Notes: generated by a model not told the origin, from the sequence alone. Counted from the first letter of the stretch, positions 1 to 10,920 are shown. The stretch: DNA of 56,652 nt from Alphaproteobacteria bacterium (GCA_021775995.1 JAJFGS010000009.1:1-56652); one strand, 5' to 3'. A program made the numbers and translations.

Positions 1-1140
<1,140 letters not shown>

Positions 1141-1513
1141 GATCTCAAACTCAAATCATTTTTCATTGAAATTGAAGCATCCTTGGACACTCCAATAAAT
1201 CTGAAAATGATTTAAGTAGTGCAAGGACCTGCTTGCTTTTTTGTTTTGTTCATACTTTTGTAAATAAGCCAAACCAGTAAACTGGAGGGCTCGTAAACTC
1301 AAGTAATCCCATCACGTAACTATTGTAAGTTAGTATGATACATAGAACAAACAGGTCTTTAAGTTTGCTTCAGTGATTTTGGCGAACCAAAACCCATCAG
1401 CTTTTTAAATGTGTTCAACATTATAATCATGACAAAAGTCACGACCACAAGCCCTGCTGTCTGTGTATCTCTTTTTTCTATTCACGATGTTCAAAAACCG
1501 CAACCACTAAATC

Positions 1514-1536
1514 GTCATATCCGCAAGCGGAAGGAC
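1514..1536. repeat. 23-nt hairpin repeat, copy 1
   Basis: GTCAT, then a perfect stem-loop TCCGCAAGCGGA, then AGGAC. Same length and layout as the copies at 29037, 34836 (opposite orientation) and 38756, with paired base changes in the stem. Confidence 0.7.
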
Positions 1537-1701
1537 AAAGCCCCAGACAACAAAAACGGCTGTCTAGGCCGTGGTAAAATCAAGTATAAAACCTGAAAAA
1601 TAAATCTTTAACGATGGAGGGACATTAGCCCACTTAGAACCCATTCGTCAAATATTATATCGAACCCTAGAAAACTAGGCGTTTTTAGAGGATCCCGACA
1701 T

Positions 1702-1727
1702 AAAAAAGCGCGAACTACTCCGCGCTT
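1702..1727 (-). terminator. Rho-independent terminator of the membrane protein gene
   Basis: On the minus strand a perfect 7-bp stem (AAGCGCG/CGCGCTT) is followed directly by a T run. It lies about 160 bases past the stop of the gene at 1890-3029, which reads toward it. Confidence 0.8.
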
Positions 1728-1889
1728 GTGAGAGGGGTTATATACTGAATGAATTCCCTCTGTAAACCCTTTTTTTAACTTTTTCCTAACTTTTTTCAAA
1801 AAACTTCAAAAAAGCTTAATTTCAGCGGGTTCTCTTTACAATAAACGGGGATTCTACAGTGCAATAAACATAGCCCCCACCATCAAGTA

Positions 1890-3029
1890 TTATCGAAATA
1901 AATACTTCATATCAGGGTTATCACGACGCCAAATCGCAAAATCTATAAAATAATGATGCACATTAATAAATACGATAAAAACATACATAAACATCTCAAC
2001 ACCCATTAATTCGGAATCATAAGATACAAAACTATCCAAAGAGACTGGAATTAAGTAAAAAAACAGCCCCCCCAACATAATAGCCATCCCAAAGAAGTTC
2101 CTCATGTTGCGTGCGGCGTCTTTCTGAAATTGCTCTGTTGAACCAGCTTGGTTCGTAGCTTTATCTTTTTCATACTGCATTTTCCAAACAAATAATAAGT
2201 ACTGCAAACTATGAAGAGCTGGAAAAAAGTAAATCATAACAGGATGCAGATACACTAACTTTAACCACACATAGCTCGCGCAAATATAAGCGGTAATACC
2301 ATTGATACATATTTGTTTTTCTACAATGCCTTTACGCAGTAAAATTACCGCACTCACCAAAGAAGATATGATGCAGGCCGCAACACTTGCTTTGAAAAAC
2401 AGTGGTGGAACGGCAAAGCTTTCATACGGAATACCGTATGAAAAATTCTCATAAATACCGCGATTGCTAAAACTCCAAAAGCAGATCCAACATAAATAAG
2501 CATTCCACAGTAATATTTTCTTTTGAAGATTCGTATAAAATATTTTTTGTCTGACTGATAAAATCATCAGAATACCATAGCCCTGCTTCACATAGTGCCA
2601 TCCCACAAGGAACAGCATAATATTTGTCGCATACCCCAACATCTTGTGATCTTCTTGGATAATACCAACCAATAAAAAATCAATAAGTATGAGTGGTGCA
2701 ATAAAACCTGAAATCAACAATCTAATTTTGCGTGGTATCGACGCCTCGTGATCTCTAACTTTCTTATAAAAACCCTTATATAAAAGTTGGTAGGAATGCA
2801 TGAAGTGTGGGTAATTAATAACAAACGCCAAAGCAAATGCGGCCATAGCTATTTCATGAGTGACTGTTAAATTTTTAAACAGAACCAATGGAAAAAATAA
2901 AAGCGTTATACCACCAACAAATAAAAAATCCCCAAACGGCGTTGTCATGGCATATTGTTTATCATCATTATTAATAAACAATGCAGCAGGGCTAAACTTT
3001 TCAAGAGTGTTAGATAAAACAGATATCAT
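1890..3029 (-). CDS. Polytopic membrane protein with conserved His motifs, function unknown
   Basis: 379 residues with roughly nine to ten hydrophobic segments from about residue 33 to 360. Histidines sit in conserved-looking motifs at membrane edges: NYPHFMHSY (72-80), GWHYVKQGYG (143-152), LHSLQY (272-277) and VHHYFID (357-363), followed by a WRRDNP segment. The pattern recalls uncharacterised bacterial membrane proteins with HHYFID-type endings and is loosely like membrane di-metal oxygenases, but I cannot name a family. No strong Shine-Dalgarno precedes the chosen ATG, and Met28 is an alternative start. It is transcribed alone and ends before the terminator at 1702. Confidence 0.8.
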   Translation of the reverse strand: MISVLSNTLEKFSPAALFINNDDKQYAMTTPFGDFLFVGGITLLFFPLVLFKNLTVTHEIAMAAFALAFVINYPHFMHSYQLLYKGFYKKVRDHEASIPRKIRLLISGFIAPLILIDFLLVGIIQEDHKMLGYATNIMLFLVGWHYVKQGYGILMILSVRQKIFYTNLQKKILLWNAYLCWICFWSFSNRGIYENFSYGIPYESFAVPPLFFKASVAACIISSLVSAVILLRKGIVEKQICINGITAYICASYVWLKLVYLHPVMIYFFPALHSLQYLLFVWKMQYEKDKATNQAGSTEQFQKDAARNMRNFFGMAIMLGGLFFYLIPVSLDSFVSYDSELMGVEMFMYVFIVFINVHHYFIDFAIWRRDNPDMKYLFR

Positions 3030-3082
3030 TACAAGATGGTATAATGATTTTATGTGTAAGCCAATTTAATAAAGCCCAAACA

Positions 3083-3517
3083 CTATAACAATCCAGACTC
3101 TCGAAGCTGATTCTCTAACTCTGGCTCAATCTCTTCACGTTGGTTGTTACCTAAATAAATTCCGCGATCTTTGGGAACAGCCGCCCCTTCGAAATAACGC
3201 CAGCCTTGAAAAGGTCTTTTAGGTGTAGAATAGGTTTGAATAATGTCAGGCTCCACAATAATCATACATTGAGTCCCCTTTTCGGCGGTTTCAACCATGT
3301 CAAAGCCTATAATTTTTTGACGACATTGAATTTTGTTTTTAATGACACGGTAAATTGAACCACCGTTTAAAATCTCATCGGCGCGCTTGGCTTTATAGCG
3401 CGTCCAAACAGCATTGGCAGGAACACCATGATAATCAAACACGTTGTCCTGCTGAATCTCTAGAAATTGATCCAGATCATCCACCCCAACAACAAGTTTT
3501 ATCATATTTAAAGCCAT
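3083..3517 (-). CDS. DUF1489 family protein
   Basis: 144 residues. The opening MALNMIKLVVGVDD, the middle GGSIYRVIKNKIQCRQKI and the RPFQGWRYF segment near residue 100 match the DUF1489 family of alphaproteobacteria, whose function is unknown. A clear Shine-Dalgarno TAGGAGAT lies 6 bases before the ATG. It lies just upstream of the membrane protein gene on the same strand, 53 bases apart, so the two may be co-transcribed. Confidence 0.9.
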   Translation of the reverse strand: MALNMIKLVVGVDDLDQFLEIQQDNVFDYHGVPANAVWTRYKAKRADEILNGGSIYRVIKNKIQCRQKIIGFDMVETAEKGTQCMIIVEPDIIQTYSTPKRPFQGWRYFEGAAVPKDRGIYLGNNQREEIEPELENQLRESGLL

Positions 3518-3605
3518 ATCTATCTCCTACCGCATTCCCTAAACCGACGCAACATTACCATAACAGTAAAATCCACAGCCTTAACCTATTGATACCATTT
3601 AATGA

Positions 3606-3634
3606 TTCACAGCCCTTACATACGAATGTATACT
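3606..3634 (+). promoter_or_regulatory. Candidate sigma-70 promoter for the polysaccharide exporter
   Basis: TTCACA (3606-3611), a 17-base spacer and TATACT (3629-3634). A small inverted repeat TACAT-ACGA-ATGTA overlaps the spacer and the -10. Found by eye only. Confidence 0.45.
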
Positions 3635-3665
3635 TATAGTTGAATTAATTTAAGTGGTTCAACCT

Positions 3666-6065
3666 ATGCGCTTCGCCTTATTAGCTTTCGGTTTCCTTAC
3701 CCTCCTCCCTTCATTCGTTCACGCCAATGAAACAGAATTAATCATGCCCACTACTGCCGATCCGTGGAAAGATGTTGCCTCTCATAACACAGACATCGCT
3801 CCTAAACACATATCTTTGAATGATTTGGAAGACATCATTAAACCCACTCTTCCAAAAGACATAGAATCTAAATCTAAAATAGAAATTTTATACTCATCAC
3901 GTATTGTCGATGAGCTAAAACAATATGGGTATGATTTATTTCAAAACACTCCCTCAAATCCAAAAGATAAATTTTCTATCCCAGCTGGTTCTATCCAAGA
4001 TAATTATATTTTAAGTGCGGGTGACCAACTTAATATTATCATGCGCGGTCAAACCAACAGTCGGCAAAACTATGAAATTGATAATCAAGGACTGCTCATC
4101 ATTGAAAATCTTGCCCCTATTACCGCCGCAGGACGCCGCCTAAAGGATATTAAAGAAGATTTGAACACGGCCATCACACCGCTTCACAACTCACAAATAT
4201 TTGTGTCCCTTGCCAGCGTTCGCCAAATTGGTGTTTTGGTTGTAGGACACGTCAACAAACCAGGCAGGCAGAACCTAACATCTTTTAATACGGTTTTAGA
4301 TGTACTCACTGAATCTGGCGGCGTACAAAAAACAGGCTCTTTGCGACAAATTAAATTAGTCCGTAAAGGAAAAAGTTATATCATTGACCTCTATCAACTT
4401 CTCATGGCCAGCACAACAGGATCAGATAAGCTTCTTCAAGATAGTGATCGTATTATTGTGCCCCCAATTGGTCCGACCTTAGCTATATCAGGTAGCGTTA
4501 AGCGCCCTGCTATCTATGAAATTCGCAAAGGAGAAAAGATCAGCACGCATCAAGCTCTTGGCCTTGCTGGTGGCGTCATGACTCCAGGGCAAAATCGTTA
4601 TATGAAGCTTGAATACACATCAAACGGTGAAGAAATTGTTCAGGATATCTCTACGCCTAAAAACCGTATTTTTGGCGATGGCTCAATTTTAATGGTTGCG
4701 CAAAGCAAACAAAAACGAAGCAGTTCTATAACACTCTCTGGTTCGACACGCCAACCGGGCACTCATGATTTAAAAAAATCAAAAACACTTTCAGGGCTTA
4801 TTAAGAATGAAAAAGTTTTAGGCAAAAACATTTATCCTTTAATTGGTGTGATTGAACGTCGCGATGCCGAAGAATTAACACAATCACTTATACCGTTTTC
4901 TCCTCAACAGGTTTTAAAGAAAAAATTTGATCAAAAATTATCTGAAGGTGATGCCGTTCGTTTATTTTCAATTGAACAAATCCGAAATTTAAATTCAGAC
5001 ACCCCTCTGTTACAAAAAGTTTCTACAAAAGAAACTATCATTGAAGACCCTGTCCTTATTTCTTTTCTAAAAGAACGTAGCATCTTTGTCCGTGGCGCAG
5101 TTCGCCAAGCAGGTGCTTACCCCGTCACTGACGGCACGACTTTAAAAAACATTCTGTCCGTTGCTGGTGGCATTGCTTTAGAAGGAAATGCTGAAGATAT
5201 TGAACTTGCCTCCCGTCATAATGGTCGCCGCATTGTCAATACATCCATTGAAGACCCTGCAAATATTATATTAGAGTCTGGCGACACAGTGCGTGTTAAT
5301 CAAAAATTTCATAAAATTACAACCAAAACTGTTTCAATTTCTGGTGAAGTCAATCATCCTGGAAACTATGACCTTATGGCAGGAGATACTCTTTCTGACC
5401 TTATTAATCGAGCAGGTGGGCTAACCGACCAAGCCTACCCTGATGCGGCAATCTTCAGCCGCGCCAATGAACGTAAGCGCGAAGAAATGCGCTATAAAGC
5501 ACAAGCTCAAGATTTAGAACTTAAACTTGCCGCAAGCATGCAATCATTAGACGATAATAAAAAACCAGATATGAACCAAGTCAGTGCAACACAAAGTTTA
5601 ATTGCACAATTAAAAAAAGCAGAAGCTATTGGCCGCATTACTGTTGAAGCAGATCCTGCAACATTAAGCGCAAACCCAGATCAAAATATCCTTCTTGAAA
5701 AAGGGGATAGAATTTTTATTCCTAAACGTCCGTTAACCGTGCGCGTGGCTGGTGAAGTCCTCTCCCCTGCTGCATTGCAATTTCGCACCAATAAAACGCC
5801 TCTTGATTACGTTCGCGAGGCAGGTGGCACAAGCTATTACGCAGATCAAGACCGTACCTTTGTTATCTATCCAGATGGCAGCGCACAACCTTTAAATGTT
5901 AGCAGTTGGAACCACAGTGCGGCGATGATACCGCCAGGTTCAACGATTATCGTGCCACGTGATCCCAAGCCTTTTGATTTTCTGGATACGGCAGGTCGCG
6001 TCAGCCAGATGATTGCCAATCTCGCTATCTCAGGATTATATATTGAAGCCATTGGCGATGACTAA
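3666..6065 (+). CDS. Wza-like polysaccharide export protein with multiple SLBB domains
   Basis: About 799 residues. A signal peptide (MRFALLAFGFLTLLPSFVHA) favours the ATG at 3666; a GTG at 3654 in the same frame is the alternative. The polysaccharide-export domain follows at about residues 105-190 (YILSAGDQLNIIMRG). Several SLBB-type beta-grasp repeats continue to the C-terminus, each with a G-x-V-xx-P-G-x-Y-like motif (for example SGEVNHPGNYDL). A charged helical insert lies near residues 595-660. No lipobox is visible, unlike classical Wza. It overlaps the following glycosyltransferase by 8 bases and heads the surface polysaccharide locus. Expected location is the outer membrane and periplasm. 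Confidence 0.92.
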   Translation: MRFALLAFGFLTLLPSFVHANETELIMPTTADPWKDVASHNTDIAPKHISLNDLEDIIKPTLPKDIESKSKIEILYSSRIVDELKQYGYDLFQNTPSNPKDKFSIPAGSIQDNYILSAGDQLNIIMRGQTNSRQNYEIDNQGLLIIENLAPITAAGRRLKDIKEDLNTAITPLHNSQIFVSLASVRQIGVLVVGHVNKPGRQNLTSFNTVLDVLTESGGVQKTGSLRQIKLVRKGKSYIIDLYQLLMASTTGSDKLLQDSDRIIVPPIGPTLAISGSVKRPAIYEIRKGEKISTHQALGLAGGVMTPGQNRYMKLEYTSNGEEIVQDISTPKNRIFGDGSILMVAQSKQKRSSSITLSGSTRQPGTHDLKKSKTLSGLIKNEKVLGKNIYPLIGVIERRDAEELTQSLIPFSPQQVLKKKFDQKLSEGDAVRLFSIEQIRNLNSDTPLLQKVSTKETIIEDPVLISFLKERSIFVRGAVRQAGAYPVTDGTTLKNILSVAGGIALEGNAEDIELASRHNGRRIVNTSIEDPANIILESGDTVRVNQKFHKITTKTVSISGEVNHPGNYDLMAGDTLSDLINRAGGLTDQAYPDAAIFSRANERKREEMRYKAQAQDLELKLAASMQSLDDNKKPDMNQVSATQSLIAQLKKAEAIGRITVEADPATLSANPDQNILLEKGDRIFIPKRPLTVRVAGEVLSPAALQFRTNKTPLDYVREAGGTSYYADQDRTFVIYPDGSAQPLNVSSWNHSAAMIPPGSTIIVPRDPKPFDFLDTAGRVSQMIANLAISGLYIEAIGDD

Positions 6066-6807
6066 CTTCTTGTTTTCAATTATCACCGTTACAAAAAATA
6101 ATTTATCTGGTCTTCAAAAAACAAAAGATAGTATTGAATTACAAACTTTTGAAAATTATGAATGGATTATCATTGATGGAAATTCAAATGATGGAACCAA
6201 GGATTTTCTAGAAACAACAAAATCTTATTATATAACCGAGCTTGATAGCGGCATCTATAATGCCATGAACAAAGGCATCGATCGTGCAAACGGTCAATAT
6301 TTGTTATTTTTAAATGCGGGAGATGCCTTAGAAAACAAAAATACACTTTTTGAAATACAACAACGTATTCAAAATCAAAACTATGACTTTATCTATGGCG
6401 ACTCCGTTGAGAGTAATAAAGAAAATTTATTTTTTAAACGAAGTAGGCCACATTTTAAAATCACCGATGGTATGTTTACCCATCATCAAGCCATGATTTA
6501 TAATCGAGAGATATTGAAAAACATAAAATATAATGAAGACTATAAAATAGCGGCAGATTATGATCTAACATGGCGTGTTATAGAGAAATCAACAAACTTT
6601 CTATATCTGCCCTTCCCTGTTTGTATCTTTGAAGCCGGTGGCGTGTCACAACAACAGGTTTTAAAGGGGCGCACCGAACAATTTAAAATTCGTAACGCTC
6701 ACAATGTGTCTTTATTGAAAAACAGCTTTATTTTTCTGATGCAAACTCTTGCTTATCTTTTAAGAAAAATTTTTCCGAAGCTTTATTGGTTGTTAAAAAG
6801 GCATTAA
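6058..6807 (+). CDS. Family 2 glycosyltransferase (WcaE-like)
   Basis: 249 residues from the ATG at 6058, which overlaps the exporter stop by 8 bases (coupled translation); the longer frame from 6013 lacks a family-like N-terminus. GT2 features: FSIITVTKNN at the N-terminus, IIIDGNSNDGT (nucleotide-sugar loop), GIYNAMNKGIDRANGQYLLFLNAGD with the D-containing metal motif near residue 95, and a basic amphipathic C-terminus. Probably adds a sugar to the exported polysaccharide; donor and acceptor unknown. Its last 80 bases overlap, tail to tail, the convergent glycosyltransferase gene. Confidence 0.92.
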   Translation: MTNFLFSIITVTKNNLSGLQKTKDSIELQTFENYEWIIIDGNSNDGTKDFLETTKSYYITELDSGIYNAMNKGIDRANGQYLLFLNAGDALENKNTLFEIQQRIQNQNYDFIYGDSVESNKENLFFKRSRPHFKITDGMFTHHQAMIYNREILKNIKYNEDYKIAADYDLTWRVIEKSTNFLYLPFPVCIFEAGGVSQQQVLKGRTEQFKIRNAHNVSLLKNSFIFLMQTLAYLLRKIFPKLYWLLKRH

Positions 6808-7606
6808 CCATCTTGTAATAATCACGCCGTGATAGAGCAAAATCTAACCCTGCCTTTCCATCCAAAAACCCAAGTTTATAAACATAGCTATGAAGAAAAG
6901 CGATTATACCACGGCAAGGTATCTTTCTAAAACTACGTTTTAAAAATTCACGCACAATACTATCTTCTGTTGGGTATGCATTATTTTTAATCATACCCGC
7001 TTCCCATTTGGCATAGCGTAAATGCCGTTTTTCCCAGCCCTTTTTATCTTCGTAAGCAAAATGTTTTAAAGGCTTATGTAACTGCCCTATCTTTTCGTTT
7101 TGATACTGTTTTTTTAAGATGGGTTGATAATGACCTTCTATTTCCCCCATACAAAAATGACCTAAATCTTTTACAACAGGAAATTCAATTTTATTTTTAT
7201 CAAACAAAACTAACTTATTATTTTTTAAGCCATGATGAAGTGTTTTACCTTCCCATTGATATTGACCTTGAACAAAATAACCTGCCTTCTCAAAACGAAG
7301 GCGTCTTATCTCTTCAATTAATTCTGGCGTTACCTCTTCATCAGCATCAACAAAGAAAATATAATCATATTTTGTCTTAATGTAGTCCAAACAATATTGA
7401 CGTTTCTTAGGATAGCCACCTTTCCAGCGAAAAGTTTCAACGCGTGCGCCAAGTTTGCTGGCCTTAATGATAGTATTGTCTGAACTTCCAGAATCCACCA
7501 CAATCACTTCGTCAAAACATTGTAAGGCCTTTAAACATCTCGGCAGATTCTCCGATTCATTTAATGTTGCAACGATTACACTAACTTTAATCAAAATCAC
7601 CCTCAT
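6728..7606 (-). CDS. Family 2 glycosyltransferase (WaaE/KdtX-like)
   Basis: About 292 residues. VSVIVATLNESENLPRCL, DEVIVVDSGSSDNT and the DADEE motif near residue 88 mark a GT2 enzyme like those adding glucose to LPS inner core. The start is uncertain: the ATG at 7606 lies inside the preceding gene; a TTG about 12 bases further on has GAGGG at good spacing. The gene is the last of a minus-strand run (wzy-like, GT4, wzz-like, this gene) with overlapping ends. Its 3' end overlaps the convergent glycosyltransferase by 80 bases. Confidence 0.9.
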   Translation of the reverse strand: MRVILIKVSVIVATLNESENLPRCLKALQCFDEVIVVDSGSSDNTIIKASKLGARVETFRWKGGYPKKRQYCLDYIKTKYDYIFFVDADEEVTPELIEEIRRLRFEKAGYFVQGQYQWEGKTLHHGLKNNKLVLFDKNKIEFPVVKDLGHFCMGEIEGHYQPILKKQYQNEKIGQLHKPLKHFAYEDKKGWEKRHLRYAKWEAGMIKNNAYPTEDSIVREFLKRSFRKIPCRGIIAFLHSYVYKLGFLDGKAGLDFALSRRDYYKMVNAFLTTNKASEKFFLKDKQEFASEK

Positions 7607-8411
7607 TTTTACGTGATAATGACCAGGCCAAAAACCCAAAGAAAAAACCTAAAGCACAGCTTATAAAAAATATAAGCGGTTTATTCGGCCACGTTGGTTT
7701 GGGACTAGAGCTCGCAGGTTCTACAACAATTGCTGCATAGGCTTCATCTAAATTTGCCAGCATTTTAATATGTTCTTGTTGCATCAAAAGATTGGTAATA
7801 CCTTTGCGGTGATCAGGGTTCACCGTCTTGGCTAAAGAATTCTCTAAATAATCAATCCGACTTTGTGATTGATGCCTGCGATCTCGCCTGATCATTTGAT
7901 CTGCAACAAGATGAATTTTGCGAAGTAAGGCCGTTGCAAATTCAGGGTTAGGGTGATGATAACTCATCTTTCGCAAGGGTGTTGCACCCAAAGGGTCAAC
8001 ACGCAAAGTTTTTTCCAAATAAACAGCTAACTCTTCTGATGTCTTTATATCCTTTTTTAATGTTTTATTGATACCACTTAAGACATTACTATCTTTCATT
8101 AAAATAACAGAGGCAGACGGACCACGAAGTGTATGTATAAATCGATAAAAATCAGTTGAAGCTCCCTCTTGATCTTTCGGTCGCCAAAATGGTAACGCCG
8201 CAATACGGTCATATTGAACTTTTGAAGCATAATCCCCCAAAGCATAACCATCTGCAGGGGCAACAATCATTGTGGCTTTGTATTTTGGTGTTACTGATAT
8301 AATAAAAATGAAACTTGCCGCAAGGCATAAAGAAACACCAATTAAAATGTAAACTCTTGCCTGCCAAAAACGATGTAATAACTCTTTTAGGCTTATTTCT
8401 TTCTCACTCAT
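7587..8411 (-). CDS. Wzz-like chain-length determinant protein
   Basis: 274 residues with the Wzz topology: a cytoplasmic N-terminus (KELLHRFWQARVYI), one membrane helix near 20-36, a long periplasmic domain, and a second helix near 246-264 preceded by the proline-rich ASSSPKPTWPNKP motif. No tyrosine kinase domain. The family sets the chain length of Wzy-polymerised polysaccharide in the inner membrane. The ATG overlaps the stop of the GT4 gene (ATGA), and the 3' end overlaps the next glycosyltransferase. Confidence 0.9.
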   Translation of the reverse strand: MSEKEISLKELLHRFWQARVYILIGVSLCLAASFIFIISVTPKYKATMIVAPADGYALGDYASKVQYDRIAALPFWRPKDQEGASTDFYRFIHTLRGPSASVILMKDSNVLSGINKTLKKDIKTSEELAVYLEKTLRVDPLGATPLRKMSYHHPNPEFATALLRKIHLVADQMIRRDRRHQSQSRIDYLENSLAKTVNPDHRKGITNLLMQQEHIKMLANLDEAYAAIVVEPASSSPKPTWPNKPLIFFISCALGFFFGFLAWSLSRKNEGDFD

Positions 8412-9625
8412 GTACTGTGAACTCTCTCTAATAAATCAGCCCAACTTTGCAGGGATTTGGTTGGATGATAAGTTTGAGCGGCTTGTAAAGCTCCCTCCTG
8501 CGCCGAAAACCATAAATCCCCATCATGCCTAAATTGATAAATTGCCTCTGCCAAAGCCTGTCCGTCATTTGGGGGCACGACGACGCCAGAATTATATTTT
8601 TGAATAACATTTGATATTTCACAGTTTATTGGTCCCGCAAAAATAGTCGGCCGCCCAACTGTTAGCCCTGAGTAAAATTTACAAGGAACCAACATACCTT
8701 GAGCCTCATCACGCATCGTCACAAGATGCAAATCACCGCTTTCCATGACTTGTTTTAATTTTTCAATGGGCTGGAATGGAATAAATTTTATATTCTCCAA
8801 ACCACGCCTAGAACGCTCTTTGGCTAAAATAGAATGTGCGTGCTTATCGCCAACAAAAACAAACTCAATCTCTTTGTGTTCCGATAATATTTCTGCGGCC
8901 TGAATAACATTACGCATAGGATGGGCACGCCCTATCGTCCCCGCATACAAGATTCTAAATTTTGGTGAATCGTCACGAAACATTTCTTCTGGTTTTTTAG
9001 CAATAGCACTAATTTTATCAGGTAAATTAATATAATTCCCTCCACTTGACGGAGCAATCACTTCAAAATCTGCCCAATTGGGAATAAAATTAATTTTATT
9101 TGGGGTAATTTTTTTCTTCTTTAACCTTTTGCTCATACATTCGCCAATCACAACAATACGATTACATTTGCGCAAACTACGAACCGATATTCTATCCAAA
9201 ATACTATTAATAATTGAAGGTATTTTTATTTTGAGCGATACAAATAAGTCAGGATACATATCCTGACACCAATGCACATGTTTAGATTTTTTAACGCTAG
9301 AAACAATCCTACCCAATACAACCAACATTGGTGGATCAGTCATTGTCAGCACAACATCATATTTAGGAAGCTTAAGCGCTCCTATCAACAAACGTAGCCA
9401 TATCCAGCTATATCCGAATATATTTTTAGCCGTTACTTTCGTTTGTATAATATGATGATCAATTAACTTTGAAGGACGATCATCTTTTATATTGGAAACA
9501 CTAAGAACCGTTACTCTCCACCCATTTTCAGTTAAGGCGCGCGCCAAATCTTGCAGCATACGACCCGTTGCCCCGCCCATAGGAGGATAAACACGGTTTA
9601 TCAAAAGAATAGACGGCTTACTCAT
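8408..9625 (-). CDS. Family 4 glycosyltransferase (WbuB-like)
   Basis: 405 residues. The N-terminal half begins ILLINRVYPPMGGATGRMLQDLARAL, typical of GT4 enzymes. The C-terminal half has RILYAGTIGRAHPMRNVIQAAE and a FYSGLTVGRPTIFAG...NSGVVVPPNDGQAL segment, corresponding to the donor-binding region. A retaining sugar transferase of polysaccharide assembly is expected. It shares ATGA overlaps with the genes before and after it, so all are likely one operon. Confidence 0.92.
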   Translation of the reverse strand: MSKPSILLINRVYPPMGGATGRMLQDLARALTENGWRVTVLSVSNIKDDRPSKLIDHHIIQTKVTAKNIFGYSWIWLRLLIGALKLPKYDVVLTMTDPPMLVVLGRIVSSVKKSKHVHWCQDMYPDLFVSLKIKIPSIINSILDRISVRSLRKCNRIVVIGECMSKRLKKKKITPNKINFIPNWADFEVIAPSSGGNYINLPDKISAIAKKPEEMFRDDSPKFRILYAGTIGRAHPMRNVIQAAEILSEHKEIEFVFVGDKHAHSILAKERSRRGLENIKFIPFQPIEKLKQVMESGDLHLVTMRDEAQGMLVPCKFYSGLTVGRPTIFAGPINCEISNVIQKYNSGVVVPPNDGQALAEAIYQFRHDGDLWFSAQEGALQAAQTYHPTKSLQSWADLLERVHST

Positions 9626-10860
9626 ACTTTATTAACACAGTCCTTGCTCTGGCATCTTACTTGCGCATCTATGACCAGAATTAAAGTAAGAATAAACCCA
9701 TAGTCCAACGATTTGTAAGACGCATAAAGCAATATTGGTATCATAAATGGCCATATCAAGGCATTCCCCTTTACGGGTTCAATAAAGACCAGTCGTACTG
9801 CTTTTTCAAATATAAAAAACAAATATATCAATGTTAACCCAAGACCAACAAGACCTGTTTTCAATAACATATAGGTAATAAGACTATGAGTGTAGCTAAC
9901 GTTAAGTCCACCAACAGCTGGTGAAGCAAAATGCGCACCCCACCCATGCCCAAATAATAAAGAAAATGGGCTCTCCATCGCGACCTGCCAAACCGCCAAC
10001 CATTCTTGATGGCGCATATTCAAACCAACCTGCGAGGTCTTAACGGATATGCTTTCAATTATGTCTATTAATTGGGGTGAAAAAATAAATCCTATAATAA
10101 CGATAACGACCAAAGGCCACAGCATTTTCATAGGCGATTTTATGAAACCTAAACCAAAGATAATTATTACACTCATCCCTATGGCTAAAAATGATGCCCG
10201 TTGAAAATCAACATACATGGCGGCCATTGGTAAAATAGCCATAAGCATTGATCCAATAACAATCATAAAACTTTTTATATTTAAAATATTTTTTAAATAC
10301 TGAATTACTTTATTTAGAAAATAAAGTGCACAAAATAACACAAGAGGTGAATTGGCCAGATAAAGTAATTCTTCACGTTTGCTAAAAAAAGAAAAATCTA
10401 AAAACAAAACGCGGATTGAAAAAAATATTCCTATAAACAGAACGCTTACCAGAAATAAATTATAATATTTTTTATCCCTCGAAATAAATGGTATTAAAAA
10501 TAATGGCAGGCACAAAAATATAAAGCCAACTATATCCCTTAAAATTATTGCTGTATCCTCATTATTAAGCACCCCAATTAAAACAGGGATTGAAAATCCA
10601 TACAGAAATAAAACAAGTAGGGTCAATTTCCATTTAGGTTGCTTTATTAATAAAGAAAAATTTAGAAATGATTGATACGTTCCTTTTATGCCCAAAGCCA
10701 AAAGAAATAAAATAAAAATAAAACCTTCTATAACACCTGGATTATCGGGTGTAGGGGAACTTAATACCCCATAAATGAAAAGAGCACTAATAAAGAAAAA
10801 TAATCGATAATCATTAAATATAAACTGCCCATATTTAATTAACCACACGGTAAACCTCAT
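9622..10860 (-). CDS. O-antigen polymerase/ligase-like membrane protein (Wzy-like)
   Basis: 412 residues with about eleven hydrophobic segments. The periplasmic loop near residues 290-325 contains GHGWGAHFASPAVGGLNVSYTH, a pattern of the Wzy_C/O-antigen ligase superfamily, followed by a LLKTGLVGLGL helix. Together with the Wzz- and Wza-like proteins this points to Wzy-dependent polymer assembly. It starts the minus-strand sugar operon; the coding end overlaps the GT4 start by 4 bases. No flippase (Wzx) is visible in the window. Confidence 0.85.
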   Translation of the reverse strand: MRFTVWLIKYGQFIFNDYRLFFFISALFIYGVLSSPTPDNPGVIEGFIFILFLLALGIKGTYQSFLNFSLLIKQPKWKLTLLVLFLYGFSIPVLIGVLNNEDTAIILRDIVGFIFLCLPLFLIPFISRDKKYYNLFLVSVLFIGIFFSIRVLFLDFSFFSKREELLYLANSPLVLFCALYFLNKVIQYLKNILNIKSFMIVIGSMLMAILPMAAMYVDFQRASFLAIGMSVIIIFGLGFIKSPMKMLWPLVVIVIIGFIFSPQLIDIIESISVKTSQVGLNMRHQEWLAVWQVAMESPFSLLFGHGWGAHFASPAVGGLNVSYTHSLITYMLLKTGLVGLGLTLIYLFFIFEKAVRLVFIEPVKGNALIWPFMIPILLYASYKSLDYGFILTLILVIDAQVRCQSKDCVNKV

Positions 10861-10920
10861 AAAGCATATGAATGGCTATAATAATAAAAACTTCCATGGA
10901 AGGAGCTTAACGTTAGTTAT

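Larger units (their letters stand above)
1141..1889. other. rrn upstream region, no convincing gene
   Basis: This 750-base stretch holds the 16S leader and promoter region on the minus strand. An imperfect 12-bp inverted repeat (AAATCATTTTTCA at 1153 and TGAAAATGATTT at 1202) flanks the leader and could be a processing stem. A TATAAT hexamer on the minus strand near 1420 is a possible promoter, without a clear -35. Short open frames here have no recognisable product or Shine-Dalgarno sequence. Confidence 0.5.

Noticed and set aside
1411-1799. Two short open frames of about 60 codons upstream of the rRNA
   Set aside because: No ribosome site or family; one crosses the terminator at 1702-1727 and the other a hairpin repeat.
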